Shown one piece after another: positions 1 through 10,576 of a stretch of 33,830 nucleotides of DNA (the first letter of the stretch is position 1; each line of letters begins with the position of its first letter). Under the pieces are notes generated by a model. That model did no database searches. It had not been told where the DNA came from and saw nothing but the letters and a program-made list of their open reading frames with translations. This DNA comes from Bifidobacterium breve (GTDB lineage: Bacteria; Actinomycetota; Thermoleophilia; Solirubrobacterales; Solirubrobacteraceae), in the NCBI GenBank assembly GCA_945878865.1, contig CAMCUD010000040.1, positions 1-33,830 of the forward strand, given 5' to 3'. The position numbers and the translations under genes were made by a program.

Positions 1-239
1 CCGCGGCGGTCTGCGCCTCGGCGGGCAGGGTGCAGATCCCTCCGCGTCGCGCGAAGGGCTCGCCGGCGCCGAAGTTCGAGGACACGGATCGCTACGTCCG
101 GGGTCGCGTGGTCGCCGCGCTCGCGGGCGGCGCGCCGCTGCCGGTGGAGGTAGGCGAGGAGCGCCTCGAGCGGGCGCTGGCGGGCCTCGAACGGGACGGC
201 CTGATCGTCCGCGAGGACGGACGGGTCCGCCTTCCCTGA
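1..239 (+). CDS. mutY: A/G-specific adenine glycosylase, C-terminal fragment (5' end outside window)
   Basis: The reading frame is open from base 3 and ends at a TGA, giving 78 residues. It starts in mid-protein with a Cys followed by PPRR and a TDRYVRGRVVAAL-like segment. In MutY this pattern follows the last cysteine of the 4Fe-4S cluster and leads into a C-terminal helical/winged region (TDR-x2-RG-x-hydrophobic). The tail, with its ERALAGLERDGLIV segment, looks like a small winged helix. MutY removes adenine mispaired with 8-oxoguanine. The catalytic helix-hairpin-helix part and the other cluster cysteines lie upstream of the window, so the family call rests on the C-terminal pattern only. 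A GTG at 30 could be read as the start of a small ORF, but the open upstream frame and the MutY-like residues make a truncated gene more likely. Confidence 0.68.
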   Translation, partial: AAVCASAGRVQIPPRRAKGSPAPKFEDTDRYVRGRVVAALAGGAPLPVEVGEERLERALAGLERDGLIVREDGRVRLP

Positions 240-295
240 GAAGTTGCCTCAGCGCACGGACGCGTGCATCGGACAAATTTCCTGCTCAGGCGGGG

Positions 296-301
296 TATCC
301 T
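296..301 (+). promoter_or_regulatory. -10-like box TATCCT for the DivIVA-domain gene
   Basis: TATCCT ends 9 nt before the GTG at 311. No Shine-Dalgarno sequence lies at normal spacing, so transcription probably starts at or next to the start codon (leaderless). No convincing -35 hexamer is visible. Confidence 0.5.
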
Positions 302-310
302 CGCGCGATC

Positions 311-940
311 GTGGCCTTCGACCGCCAAGCCATCGAGCGGCGCGACTTCCCCATCGCGCGGCAGGGATACGACCCGGCGTCCGTGGACCGGCACCTTGCC
401 GCGATCGCGGACGCCTTCGAGGAGCTGCAGGCGCGCAGCGCCGCGGGCGGCCTCGATCCCGGCACGCGCCGGCTCCAGGCCCAGCTCGACGGCGTGCATC
501 GGGAGATGGACGGCCTGCTGGCGTCGCTGCGCGCCGGCGCGGCCCGCGTCGCCGAACGGCTCGCCGCCGTGGAGGGAGAGCTGCCGTCGGTCGTGCGGGC
601 GCCCACCGGCCAGCCGCCGGTGATCCCCGCCGCGCCGCCCGTCGCGGCCGCCGCTGCACCACCCGCAGCGCCTGCGCCGGCGCCAGCCGAGGTCGCCGCG
701 GCGCCCGCACCGGCACCCATGGCCGAGCCCGACGAGCCCGAGGAGCCCGCGGGCGTCGTCCGCCGTCCCCGGGTCGCCGGCCCGACGCCCGCCGGCGCCG
801 ACACGGAGGGCGCGCGTCTCGTGGCCCTCGACATGGCCTTGGCCGGCCAGCCGCGCGAGCAGGTCGACGTGTACCTGGCCGAGCACTTCGCGGGCGTCGA
901 TCGCGACGCCGTGCTCGACGCCGTCTACGCCTCGATCTGA
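311..940 (+). CDS. DivIVA-domain protein
   Basis: A 209-residue protein. Residues about 6-38 match the DivIVA N-terminal module (a DFP segment, then GYDPASVDRHL and a hydrophobic/acidic helix), which in the family targets membranes and starts a coiled coil. Residues about 50-95 form a second predicted helical segment. An Ala/Pro-rich linker covers about 97-150. The last 40 residues form a separate helical module (ALDMALAGQPREQ...YLAEHF...AVLDAVYASI). DivIVA-family proteins organise polar growth or division sites in Gram-positive bacteria, so a cytoplasmic membrane-associated scaffold role is plausible but inferred. The GTG start is chosen because the DivIVA motif begins directly after it and a -10-like box lies just upstream. 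The 3' end overlaps the convergent TetR gene by 16 bp. Confidence 0.8.
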   Translation: MAFDRQAIERRDFPIARQGYDPASVDRHLAAIADAFEELQARSAAGGLDPGTRRLQAQLDGVHREMDGLLASLRAGAARVAERLAAVEGELPSVVRAPTGQPPVIPAAPPVAAAAAPPAAPAPAPAEVAAAPAPAPMAEPDEPEEPAGVVRRPRVAGPTPAGADTEGARLVALDMALAGQPREQVDVYLAEHFAGVDRDAVLDAVYASI

Positions 941-1557
941 CCGCTGCGGGCGGTCCGCCCGCCGGACAGCATGCGCAGGCCGTCGTCGACGAGGGCGTGC
1001 ATCGTCTCCGGCGACAGGCTGAGGTCGGCGTGGCGGATGTTCAGCGCGCAGATCCCGTACATGGCCGACCAGACGAAGCGGTTGGCCGTCGCCGGGTCGA
1101 CGCCTTCGAGCTCGCCCTGCTCGGCGGCCTCGGCGAAGACGGCGAGCAGCTGCGCGTCGCGCGTGCGGATCCGGTCGCGCAGCTGCTGGTCGAGCTCGGG
1201 CGGGCGCTCGGCCTCCCACCACTCGATGACGGCCATGAGCCGCGCGCGATCGGTGTGGTCGATCGTGAAGTCCACGTAGGCGTGACACCACGCGCGGATG
1301 CGCTCCCACGGCGTGGCGTCGAGCGCGAAGACGGGGGCGAGGTACTCGTCGAGAAGGACCTCCTGCGCGTGGACGAGCACGGCCGAGTAGAGCCCCTCCT
1401 TGTTGCCGTAGTGCAGGTAGATCGTGCCGACACTGACGTGCGCGTCCGTTGCGATCTCCTCGACGCGCGTCCCGGCGTATCCGTGGGTCAGGAACTGCCG
1501 TTCGGCGGCCTCGAGGATGTGCCGTCGCGTGTCCTCGCTGCGGCTCGTCCGGCTCAT
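925..1557 (-). CDS. TetR/AcrR-family transcriptional regulator
   Basis: A 210-residue protein with a typical TetR N-terminal helix-turn-helix at residues about 10-55 (RRHILEAAERQFLTHGY, then VEEIATDAHVSVGTIYLHYGNKEGLY) and a divergent all-helical ligand-binding and dimerisation domain after it. The ATG at 1557 is chosen because it lies inside a 4-bp ATGA overlap with the upstream TetR gene and because the HTH starts about ten residues later. The frame is open much further upstream, but that part is the shadow of the neighbouring gene. It is the second gene of a two-regulator operon. Its targets cannot be told from the sequence. Confidence 0.92.
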   Translation of the reverse strand: MSRTSRSEDTRRHILEAAERQFLTHGYAGTRVEEIATDAHVSVGTIYLHYGNKEGLYSAVLVHAQEVLLDEYLAPVFALDATPWERIRAWCHAYVDFTIDHTDRARLMAVIEWWEAERPPELDQQLRDRIRTRDAQLLAVFAEAAEQGELEGVDPATANRFVWSAMYGICALNIRHADLSLSPETMHALVDDGLRMLSGGRTARSGQIEA

Positions 1558-2204
1558 GCCCGGGTGCGCAGGAGGGCGGAGATCGAGTCCAACCCGAGTT
1601 CGATCACGCGCTCGAGCTCCTGGTCGTCGAGGGCGGCGGCCGGGTGGCGGAAGTTGTTCGCCAGCACGCCGAAGAGCGCGCCCCAGTACCAGCGCACGAC
1701 GGCGTCGGGGTCCACCTCCCGGATCTCCCGCCGCGCGATCGCGCCGCTGACGATGTCGTGCATGCGCCCCAGGCCGCCGGCGACCTTCGCGCGGATGCTC
1801 GCCAGCACGCGTGCGATCTCGGGGTCGTAGCGCTCGTCGTAGGTCGCCGAGAGCAGCAGCGGCCCCATCTGCCGGTTGTCGAGGTAGAAGCGGAAGTACG
1901 CGCGGCCGATGCTCACGAAGTGCTCGATCGCGCCACCTTCGGGCGGGTTGGCGTACGCGGGCTCGAGGTAGTGCTCCATCAGCAGCGTCTGCGCGCGCTC
2001 GTGGACGGCGAGCAGCAGGGCTTCCTTGTTGGCGAACAGGTGGTAGAGCTGGCCGACCGAGACCCCGGCGGATTTCGCCAGCTGCTCCATCTTGGTCCCG
2101 CGGAAGCCGTGCTCGATGAAGCTGTCCTGCGCCAAGTCCAACACGACCTGGGCAAGGTCCTCGTCGGACCGTGGCGCGGCGCGCGTCCCTGTCTCGTCGG
2201 CCAT
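1554..2204 (-). CDS. TetR/AcrR-family transcriptional regulator, first of a tandem pair
   Basis: A 216-residue TetR-family repressor. The HTH is at residues about 18-62 (VVLDLAQDSFIEHGFRGTKMEQLAK, then SAGVSVGQLYHLFANKEALL). The C-terminal domain contains FYLDNRQMGPLLL and GALFGVLANNFRHP helices that should form the effector pocket. It is only distantly similar to the TetR it overlaps, so this is not a recent duplication. The ATG at 2204 is preceded by a -10-like TAGATT with an 8-nt gap and by a dyad at 2221-2231, so autoregulation is plausible. It is transcribed divergently from uvrA with 98 bp between the start codons. The ligand is unknown. Confidence 0.92.
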   Translation of the reverse strand: MADETGTRAAPRSDEDLAQVVLDLAQDSFIEHGFRGTKMEQLAKSAGVSVGQLYHLFANKEALLLAVHERAQTLLMEHYLEPAYANPPEGGAIEHFVSIGRAYFRFYLDNRQMGPLLLSATYDERYDPEIARVLASIRAKVAGGLGRMHDIVSGAIARREIREVDPDAVVRWYWGALFGVLANNFRHPAAALDDQELERVIELGLDSISALLRTRA

Positions 2205-2212
2205 CCGCCGGA

Positions 2213-2218
2213 AATCTA
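2213..2218 (-). promoter_or_regulatory. -10-like box TAGATT for the TetR operon
   Basis: Read on the minus strand, TAGATT ends 8 nt before the ATG at 2204, with no Shine-Dalgarno sequence between. It suggests a leaderless two-gene TetR transcript. Confidence 0.5.
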
Positions 2219-2220
2219 GT

Positions 2221-2231
2221 GGTCAGCGACC
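2221..2231. promoter_or_regulatory. Dyad GGTC-N3-GACC, candidate TetR operator
   Basis: GGTCAGCGACC is an inverted repeat with 4-bp arms and a 3-bp spacer. It lies directly upstream of the minus-strand -10-like box and inside the divergent TetR/uvrA intergenic region. The position suits an autoregulatory operator, but the arms are short and chance is possible in GC-rich DNA. Confidence 0.3.
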
Positions 2232-2288
2232 GTTGATGCACGCCGTGCCGCTTTGCGCGGAGCCGATGGGAACGTCTGTTCGGCCCGC

Positions 2289-2294
2289 TACGCT
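2289..2294 (+). promoter_or_regulatory. -10-like box TACGCT for uvrA
   Basis: TACGCT ends 8 nt before the GTG start at 2303. The spacing fits a leaderless transcript. No SOS box of the LexA type was recognised in the intergenic region. Confidence 0.5.
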
Positions 2295-2302
2295 GGCCAA
2301 GC

Positions 2303-5200
<2,898 letters not shown>

Positions 5201-5218
5201 TCCGTGGCGTCAGGACAC

Positions 5219-5224
5219 TAGGCT
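5219..5224 (+). promoter_or_regulatory. -10-like box TAGGCT for the acyltransferase gene
   Basis: TAGGCT ends 7 nt before the GTG at 5232. It supports that GTG over start codons further upstream, which lie inside the end of uvrA. Confidence 0.5.
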
Positions 5225-5231
5225 CTGGCCG

Positions 5232-5816
5232 GTGCCGACGCGAGCGCAGATCAAGCAGTACGCGCAGAAGTGGCGCTGGTACCAGCGCAACGCGCTGCCG
5301 CACAACCGGTTTCGCATCCATCGTGAGTTCGCCTCGCGTGAGGCCTTCGTCCGCTGGCCGGTGCACGGCAACGTGCTCGAGGCCTTCCAGGACGGGCGTC
5401 TCCAGGTCGGGGCGCAGACGCTGTTCGAGCCGGGGGTGTGGATCACCCTCGGGGACGAGGGGCGCGTCGTCATCGGCGAGGGGTGCTTCCTGAACCTCGG
5501 CGTGATGGTCGCCGCGCAGGGGCTCGTCGAGATCGGCGACCACTGCATGTTCGCCAACGGCTGCTTCGTCACGGACGCCAACCACCGCTTCAGCGACCTG
5601 ACGATGCCGATCACCTGGCAGGGCTTCGACTCGAAGGGCCCGACCCGCATCGGGGACAACGTCTGGTGCGGCGCGAACGTCGTCATCACGAGCGGCGTGA
5701 CCGTCGGCGAGCGCTGCGTGATCGGTGCGAACAGCGTCGTGACGAAGGATCTCCCGCCGTACTCCATCGCGGCGGGGTCGCCGGCGCGCGTCCTGCGCTC
5801 GTTCGCGCCGGAGTGA
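5232..5816 (+). CDS. Hexapeptide-repeat (left-handed beta-helix) O-acyltransferase
   Basis: A 194-residue protein of the WbbJ/NodL-like acyltransferase group. A basic N-terminal stretch leads to a series of hexapeptide turns (VVIGEGCFLNLGVMV, VEIGDHCMFANGCFV). The active-site-like DANHRF segment follows, then the last coils (RIGDNVWCGANVVITSGVTVG, CVIGANSVVTKDL) and a closing AAGSPARVLR motif. Such enzymes move an acetyl group, usually from acetyl-CoA, to a sugar hydroxyl or similar acceptor. The acceptor here is unknown; a surface sugar or lipid-linked glycan is a guess. The frame is open back into uvrA, but the GTG at 5232 with its -10-like box is preferred. It sits 32 bp before gpgS on the same strand. 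Confidence 0.85.
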   Translation: MPTRAQIKQYAQKWRWYQRNALPHNRFRIHREFASREAFVRWPVHGNVLEAFQDGRLQVGAQTLFEPGVWITLGDEGRVVIGEGCFLNLGVMVAAQGLVEIGDHCMFANGCFVTDANHRFSDLTMPITWQGFDSKGPTRIGDNVWCGANVVITSGVTVGERCVIGANSVVTKDLPPYSIAAGSPARVLRSFAPE

Positions 5817-5848
5817 TCGCGCGAGCGCGTCCGCCAGTACTTGCAGAG

Positions 5849-6811
5849 ATGACCGATCGCGACCCCAGTCTCAGCTCCGAGCTCGACGAGGCGCGTGCAT
5901 GGGCCCGGCGCGCCACACTGCACCACACGGCGTGGCCGGCTGCGCGGGTGGCGGCTGAGCGCGAGCGCACCGTGTCCGTCGTCCTGCCGGCGCGTGACGA
6001 GGCCGGCACGATCGGCGCCGTCCTCGACGCGCTGACACCGCTGCGTGACGCGGGCGCGATCGACCAGATCGTCGTCGTCGACGATTCGACGGACGGGACG
6101 GCTGACGTCGCGCGGTCGCACGGCGCAGAGGTCTACGCCCAACGCGAGCTCCGGCCGGAGTACGGCCCGGTGCTCGGCAAGGGCGACGCGATGTGGCGCT
6201 CCCTGAGCGTCGCCACCGGCGAGGTCGTCTGCTTCCTCGACGCCGACACGGAGAATCCCGGGCCCCACTTCGCCGCCGGGCTCGTCGGCCCGGTCGCGAG
6301 CGCCGGCCCCGTGCAGCTGGCCAAGGCGTGCTATCGCCGGCCGTTCCGCGTCGCCGGCCAGACGGCGCCGACGGGTGGGGGCCGTGTGACGGAGCTCACC
6401 GCGCGTCCGCTGCTCAACGCGCTGTTCCCGACACTCGCGGGCGTCCGCCAGCCGCTCGCGGGCGAGATCGCCGTCCGCCGCGAGCTGATCGACCGGCTGC
6501 CGATGCTCTGCGGGTACGCCGTCGACGTGGGCCTGCTCATCGACGCGTGGCAGGTAGTCGGGCTCGACGCGATGGTGCAGGTCGACCTCGACGTGCGCCA
6601 GAACCGCCACCAGGCGCTCGAGCGGCTGTCACCGATGGCGTTCGAGGTGGCCGCGGCGATCCTTCGCCGCGCGCATGAGGGCGGTCGCGTCGCCGACCCG
6701 CCGCCTGACGCGCTGCTGGCGCCCGACGACGAGCGGCTCGAGCCCGTCGCGCGGCCGCTCGTGGAGCGCCCGCCCCTGGCGCTGGCGCGCCACGGCGTCG
6801 GCATGCCCTGA
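5849..6811 (+). CDS. gpgS: Glucosyl-3-phosphoglycerate synthase (GT81)
   Basis: A 320-residue GT-A glycosyltransferase. GpgS joins glucose from a nucleotide-glucose donor to 3-phosphoglycerate, the first step of glucosylglycerate and, in mycobacteria, methylglucose lipopolysaccharide synthesis. Motifs: SVVLPARDEAGTIG near residue 42, VVVDDSTDGT, a GPVLGKGDAMWRSL segment, the metal/donor motif DAD at 131-133 in FLDADTENP, then GRVTELTARPLLN, QPLAGE and a YAVDVGLLID segment, all typical of GT81 rather than general GT2 enzymes. The ATG at 5849 matches the family N-terminus. GpgP, the phosphatase partner, is not in the window. Glucosylglycerate is also a compatible solute, so a stress role is possible. 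An inverted repeat follows the stop codon. Confidence 0.92.
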   Translation: MTDRDPSLSSELDEARAWARRATLHHTAWPAARVAAERERTVSVVLPARDEAGTIGAVLDALTPLRDAGAIDQIVVVDDSTDGTADVARSHGAEVYAQRELRPEYGPVLGKGDAMWRSLSVATGEVVCFLDADTENPGPHFAAGLVGPVASAGPVQLAKACYRRPFRVAGQTAPTGGGRVTELTARPLLNALFPTLAGVRQPLAGEIAVRRELIDRLPMLCGYAVDVGLLIDAWQVVGLDAMVQVDLDVRQNRHQALERLSPMAFEVAAAILRRAHEGGRVADPPPDALLAPDDERLEPVARPLVERPPLALARHGVGMP

Positions 6812-6819
6812 GACGCCCA

Positions 6820-6847
6820 GGATCAGACGTGGCGTCGATCCTGATCC
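6820..6847. repeat. Inverted repeat GGATCAG-N14-CTGATCC
   Basis: Perfect 7-bp arms at 6820-6826 and 6841-6847. It lies 8 bp after the gpgS stop codon and just before the TAGGGT box of the next gene. No T-run follows, so a standard intrinsic terminator is unlikely. It could be an operator for the downstream gene or a weak hairpin terminator. Confidence 0.4.
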
Positions 6848-6852
6848 GTCTC

Positions 6853-6893
6853 TAGGGTCAGCGGGGTCTCTGTAGGAATCCTCGGGGGAGGAA
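6853..6893 (+). promoter_or_regulatory. Promoter -10 TAGGGT and strong Shine-Dalgarno for the secreted glycosidase-like gene
   Basis: TAGGGT (6853-6858) is followed by a roughly 35-nt leader containing a G/A-rich Shine-Dalgarno sequence (GGGGGAGGA, 6884-6892), 7 nt before the ATG at 6900. This gene therefore has a normal 5' UTR, unlike most genes in the window. Confidence 0.5.
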
Positions 6894-6899
6894 CCATCG

Positions 6900-8405
6900 A
6901 TGTGCCCTGTCCATGCCCGCGCACGCGGGCGCCGGACGCGCCTGCGCGCGTCCGGCGTCGCGGCGTGCCTGGCGCTTGCCGTGGCGGCTGTCCCCGCCGC
7001 GGCGCCCGCGGCGCCTGCGCCGCAACCGGCCCTGTCCGCCGACGCCGCACTCGACGCCATCGGCGTCAACACGAAGTTCACCGACACGACGCCTGAGAAC
7101 TGCCGTCTCGTTCCCGAGCTCGTCGAGGCGTTGCGCGACCTGCGGGTCCGCCACGTCCGCGACGCCCTGAGCACGTGGGACAAAGGCGCGACGACGTGCA
7201 CCTGGACCGACGCGCGCGGGACGCCGCGGACGGCTCGCGCGATCGACATCCTCGCCGGGCTCGCCCCGCGTGTTCGCTCGCTCATGCTCGTCGGCGCGAT
7301 GAATCGCACGACGTGGCTGCAGGGGATGACCGTCGACCAGGTCCTCGCGCGCGTCAGCCGGCCGGGGCCCGAGAACGACGTCCTCGATGCGGTGGAGCTC
7401 CTCGCGCAACGCGGCGGGCTGGAGGGGATGGAGGGCGCCAACGAGTACGACCTCGCGGGCCTGCGGACGTTCCGGGTCGGCTACGAGGACTTCTACCCCT
7501 GGCGGACCGCGCTGCGCGCGCACCAGGCGGGGCTCAACGCGCTGGTGAAGGATCCCTCACGGCCGCTGCTGGCCGACGTCCCGCTGCTCGGGCCGGCCCT
7601 CGGCCGGTTCGCCTCCTACGACGCGTACGCCGCCAACGGCTACGACCCCGGCGCGCACCACGACCTCGGCAACCTGCACTACTACAACGGCTGGCGCATG
7701 CCCGAGGACGCGGAGGCCGGGCCCTACAACGACGTCGAAGACGCGATGGCCGCAGCGGAGAACGTCGCGAAGGGCGACCCGGTGGTCGTCACGGAGGCGG
7801 GGTATCACACCGCACCGTACGCCCGGGATGCGTTCGGCGACCTGAGCGGGATCCCGGAGGACGTCGCGGCGACGTACATGCCGCGCCTGCTGCTGGAGTT
7901 CGAGCGGCTCGGCGCGCTGCGGACGTACCTGTTCGAGCTGCGCGACCATCGCAACTTCGGCCCGGGCGACCAGGAGTCCTACTTCGGGCTGCTGCGCTGG
8001 GACGGCTCGCGGCGGCCCGCGTTCGGGGCGCTCGCGCGGCTGACCTCGATCCTCGACGATCCCGGGCCGGCGTTCACTCCGGCGCCGCTCTCCTACGAGG
8101 TCACGGGTGCGCCGTCCGACGTCCGCACGCGGCTCTTCGCCCGTCGCGACGGGACGTACGTCCTGGCGCTCTGGCGCGCGGCGCCGGTGTGGGACGGCCA
8201 TCTCGCCCGGCGGCTTGCGGTGGCGGCGAGCCGGGTCGGGGTGGTGCTGGGCGATCCCGCGGCCTACGACGCGACCGTCGCGAACCTCAGCGAGGGTGGG
8301 GCGACGGGCGGGCTGCGCTGGCGCGCGGCGCGGCGCGCCGCCGGCCCGATCACGATGGACCTGACCGGCGACGTGCAGCTGCTGCGGCTCAGCCCGCGAC
8401 GGTGA
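6900..8405 (+). CDS. Secreted glycoside-hydrolase-like protein (clan A TIM-barrel type)
   Basis: A 501-residue protein with a basic n-region, a hydrophobic h-region (ACLALAVAAVPAAAPAAP) and an Ala-rich cleavage zone, so export is likely. The mature part looks like a beta/alpha-barrel glycosidase. E182 in EGANEYD fits the Asn-Glu acid/base motif of clan GH-A, and E299 in VVVTEAGYHT fits the nucleophile strand. A C-terminal beta-rich domain (about 385-501) contains RLFARRDGTYVLALWR, as in glycosidase accessory domains. The substrate cannot be read from the sequence, and the exact GH family (GH39- or GH5-like) is not certain. It has its own promoter and a strong ribosome-binding site. The 3' end overlaps convergent panB by 17 bp. 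Confidence 0.72.
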   Translation: MCPVHARARGRRTRLRASGVAACLALAVAAVPAAAPAAPAPQPALSADAALDAIGVNTKFTDTTPENCRLVPELVEALRDLRVRHVRDALSTWDKGATTCTWTDARGTPRTARAIDILAGLAPRVRSLMLVGAMNRTTWLQGMTVDQVLARVSRPGPENDVLDAVELLAQRGGLEGMEGANEYDLAGLRTFRVGYEDFYPWRTALRAHQAGLNALVKDPSRPLLADVPLLGPALGRFASYDAYAANGYDPGAHHDLGNLHYYNGWRMPEDAEAGPYNDVEDAMAAAENVAKGDPVVVTEAGYHTAPYARDAFGDLSGIPEDVAATYMPRLLLEFERLGALRTYLFELRDHRNFGPGDQESYFGLLRWDGSRRPAFGALARLTSILDDPGPAFTPAPLSYEVTGAPSDVRTRLFARRDGTYVLALWRAAPVWDGHLARRLAVAASRVGVVLGDPAAYDATVANLSEGGATGGLRWRAARRAAGPITMDLTGDVQLLRLSPRR

Positions 8406-9294
8406 GGTCCGCGGCGAGCGCGCCGCGGAAGTCGGTGAGCTCGCCCGGATCGATCGAGTACGTGTGCTCGGCCGTGGGGTAGGCCTTGGTCCGGACGTCG
8501 TCTGCGTACTGGGCGACGCCCGCGACCATCTCGTCGAGGAGGCTGGCGTACCGCTTGACGAAGCGGGCGCCGGCGCCCTCACGGATGCCCAGGAGGTCGT
8601 GGAACACGAGGACCTGGCCGTCGGTCGCCGCGCCCGCGCCGATCCCGATCACCGGGATCTCCATGTGCGGCATGAGCTCGTCGGCGACGGCCGACGGGAT
8701 CGCCTCGAAGACGATCGAGAAGCAGCCGGCGTCCTGGAGGGCCAGGGCGTCACGCGCGACCTGGAGCGCCCGGCCGGCGGTGCGGCCCTGCGCGCGGTAG
8801 CCGCCGAGCGACGTCGCCGTCTGCGGGGTCAGGCCGACATGGCCCATGACAGGGATGCCCGCCTCGACGATCGCCTGAGCCCGCTCGACCGACGTGCCGC
8901 CGCCCTCGAGCTTGACGGCGTCACAGCCGGCCTCCTTGACGAACCGCTGGGCGGTCGCGACGGCCTGCTCGTTTGACGCCTCGTAGGAGCCGAAGGGCAA
9001 GTCACCGACGAGCAGCGGGGTCTTCAGGCCCCGGCGCACCGCGGCGGTCAGGACGATGAGCTCGTCGGTGCTCACCGGCACGGTGCTCGGGTAGCCGAGC
9101 ACGACCATGGCGGCGCTGTCGCCCACGAGGACCATGTCCACGCCGGCGGCCTCGGCGGCCAGGGCGGACGGGTAGTCGTAGGCGGTGACCATCACGATGG
9201 GCTCGCCCGTCTCCTTCTTCTCCTGGAGGCGGGGGAGGCTCATCGGCAGCGCGTTGAGCGACGGATGGCCGGTGGTGATTGGTGCAGCGGACAT
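8389..9294 (-). CDS. panB: 3-methyl-2-oxobutanoate hydroxymethyltransferase
   Basis: A 301-residue PanB. It transfers a hydroxymethyl group from methylene-tetrahydrofolate to alpha-ketoisovalerate to give ketopantoate, the first committed step of pantothenate synthesis. Visible motifs: VMVTAYDYPSALAAEAAGVD, the metal/substrate segments VLVGDS, VGDLPFGSY and VKLEGGG, MGHVGLTPQ, and the late catalytic FEAIPS followed by PVIGIGAGAATDGQVLVFHDLLG. The ATG at 9294 gives an N-terminus about 17 residues longer than needed; an internal ATG at 9243 is an alternative start. It is the last gene of the pan operon, 36 bp after panD. Confidence 0.96.
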   Translation of the reverse strand: MSAAPITTGHPSLNALPMSLPRLQEKKETGEPIVMVTAYDYPSALAAEAAGVDMVLVGDSAAMVVLGYPSTVPVSTDELIVLTAAVRRGLKTPLLVGDLPFGSYEASNEQAVATAQRFVKEAGCDAVKLEGGGTSVERAQAIVEAGIPVMGHVGLTPQTATSLGGYRAQGRTAGRALQVARDALALQDAGCFSIVFEAIPSAVADELMPHMEIPVIGIGAGAATDGQVLVFHDLLGIREGAGARFVKRYASLLDEMVAGVAQYADDVRTKAYPTAEHTYSIDPGELTDFRGALAADLTVAG

Positions 9295-9330
9295 TTCGGA
9301 TCAGTTCCGTATCTGCCTCTGGTTGACGCC

Positions 9331-9714
9331 CTACGAAAGGAGGGTCGCCACCTCGGCGTCGACGTTGATGATGCGGTTCGTGTGCTTCTCGACATGGACC
9401 ACGCGGGGCTCGTACGTCTCGAGCTCCTCGCGGTCGTACTGGGCGTAGGAGATGACGATGATCGTGTCGCCGCGGTGGACCAGGCGGGCCGCCGCGCCGT
9501 TGACCTTCATCTCTCCCGAGCCTCGGGTTCCTTCGATCGTGTACGTCTCGAAACGAGCGCCGTTGTCGACGTCCACGACGTGGACCAGCTCGTGCGGCAG
9601 GATGTCCGCCGCCTCGAGCAGCTCCGGGTCGACCGTGATCGATCCGACGTAGTGCAGATCGCAGTCGCTCACCGTCGCGCGGTGAATCTTCGACTTCATC
9701 ATCTGGCGCAGCAT
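9331..9714 (-). CDS. panD: Aspartate 1-decarboxylase precursor
   Basis: A 127-residue PanD. It makes beta-alanine from aspartate. The proenzyme cleaves itself between Gly24 and Ser25, and the serine becomes the pyruvoyl cofactor. Here HYVGSITVD places the Gly-Ser pair exactly at 24-25 from the ATG at 9714, which supports that start over Met5 or Met6. Other family features are KSKIHRATV (including Lys9), the [11 protein letters not shown] strand, and [20 protein letters not shown] near the C-terminus. It lies 7 bp downstream of panC, in the same operon. Confidence 0.97.
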   Translation of the reverse strand: MLRQMMKSKIHRATVSDCDLHYVGSITVDPELLEAADILPHELVHVVDVDNGARFETYTIEGTRGSGEMKVNGAAARLVHRGDTIIVISYAQYDREELETYEPRVVHVEKHTNRIINVDAEVATLLS

Positions 9715-9721
9715 CGGGGTG

Positions 9722-10576
9722 TCAGTGACTCCGGGTTGAGGTGAGTGGTTGGTTGTCGATCAGACGGACGTCGCCCACCCGGGCGGCGACCGCGAGGAGT
9801 GCGTTCCCGTTGACAGCCGGGACGCTGGCGAAGGTGGTGGGGTCGACGAGCTCGACGTAGTCGGGTTCGACGCCGGCCGCGGTGAACTCGGCCCGCGCGG
9901 CGCCGAGCACGTCCCCGGCCTCGACGCGGCCGTCGGCGACGGCGCACTCGGCGGCGCGCAGCGCGCGGGACAGCGCGAGGGCCCGCTGCCGGTCGGCGGG
10001 GGCGAGGCGGGCGTTGCGGCTGGAGAGCGCGAGACCGTCGGGGTCACGGACCGTCGGAACGGCCTCGATCTCGACCGGGAGGTTGAGGTCGGCGACCATG
10101 CGGCGGACGACGGCGAGCTGCTGCGCGTCCTTCTGCCCGAAGTACGCGATGTCGGGGCCGACGATGTTCAGGAGCTTGCAGACGACCGTCGCGACGCCGT
10201 CGAAGTGCCCGGGGCGTGACGCGCCCTCCAGGACGTCGGTCGGGCCGCCGACGTGCACGGTGCTCGCGAAGCCGTCGGGGTACATCTCGGCAGCCGACGG
10301 GGCGAAGAGGAGATCGGCGCCGGCGCCGGCGGCCGCTTCGGCGTCGCTGGCCTCGACGCGCGGGTAGGCGGCAAGATCGCCGGGGTCGTCGAACTGCGTC
10401 GGGTTGACGAAGATCGAGACGACGATCTCGTCGTGCTGCTGGCGCGCCTCGCGGATGAGCTGGAGGTGGCCCTCGTGCAGCGCGCCCATCGTCGGGACGA
10501 ACCCGATGCTGCGCCCGTCGCGCCGCGCGCCCTTCAGGGCGGCGCGGACCTCCGCGATGGTGCGCAGCGTCCTCAT
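9722..10576 (-). CDS. panC: Pantothenate synthetase (pantoate--beta-alanine ligase)
   Basis: A 284-residue PanC. It joins pantoate and beta-alanine with ATP through a pantoyl-adenylate. Motifs: [16 protein letters not shown] with the HxGH-type nucleotidyltransferase signature, [17 protein letters not shown], the pantoate-binding [22 protein letters not shown], and the KMSKS-equivalent [12 protein letters not shown]. The length is normal. The start ATG overlaps the stop of the upstream DUF2520 gene by 4 bp (ATGA), so translation is coupled. It is the second gene of the operon. Confidence 0.97.
   Translation of the reverse strand: MRTLRTIAEVRAALKGARRDGRSIGFVPTMGALHEGHLQLIREARQQHDEIVVSIFVNPTQFDDPGDLAAYPRVEASDAEAAAGAGADLLFAPSAAEMYPDGFASTVHVGGPTDVLEGASRPGHFDGVATVVCKLLNIVGPDIAYFGQKDAQQLAVVRRMVADLNLPVEIEAVPTVRDPDGLALSSRNARLAPADRQRALALSRALRAAECAVADGRVEAGDVLGAARAEFTAAGVEPDYVELVDPTTFASVPAVNGNALLAVAARVGDVRLIDNQPLTSTRSH

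Noticed and set aside
1558-2241. Upstream extension of the second TetR gene to 438 codons
   Set aside because: The extension is out of frame with the first TetR gene and has no motifs; the ATG at 1557 in the ATGA overlap is the sensible start.
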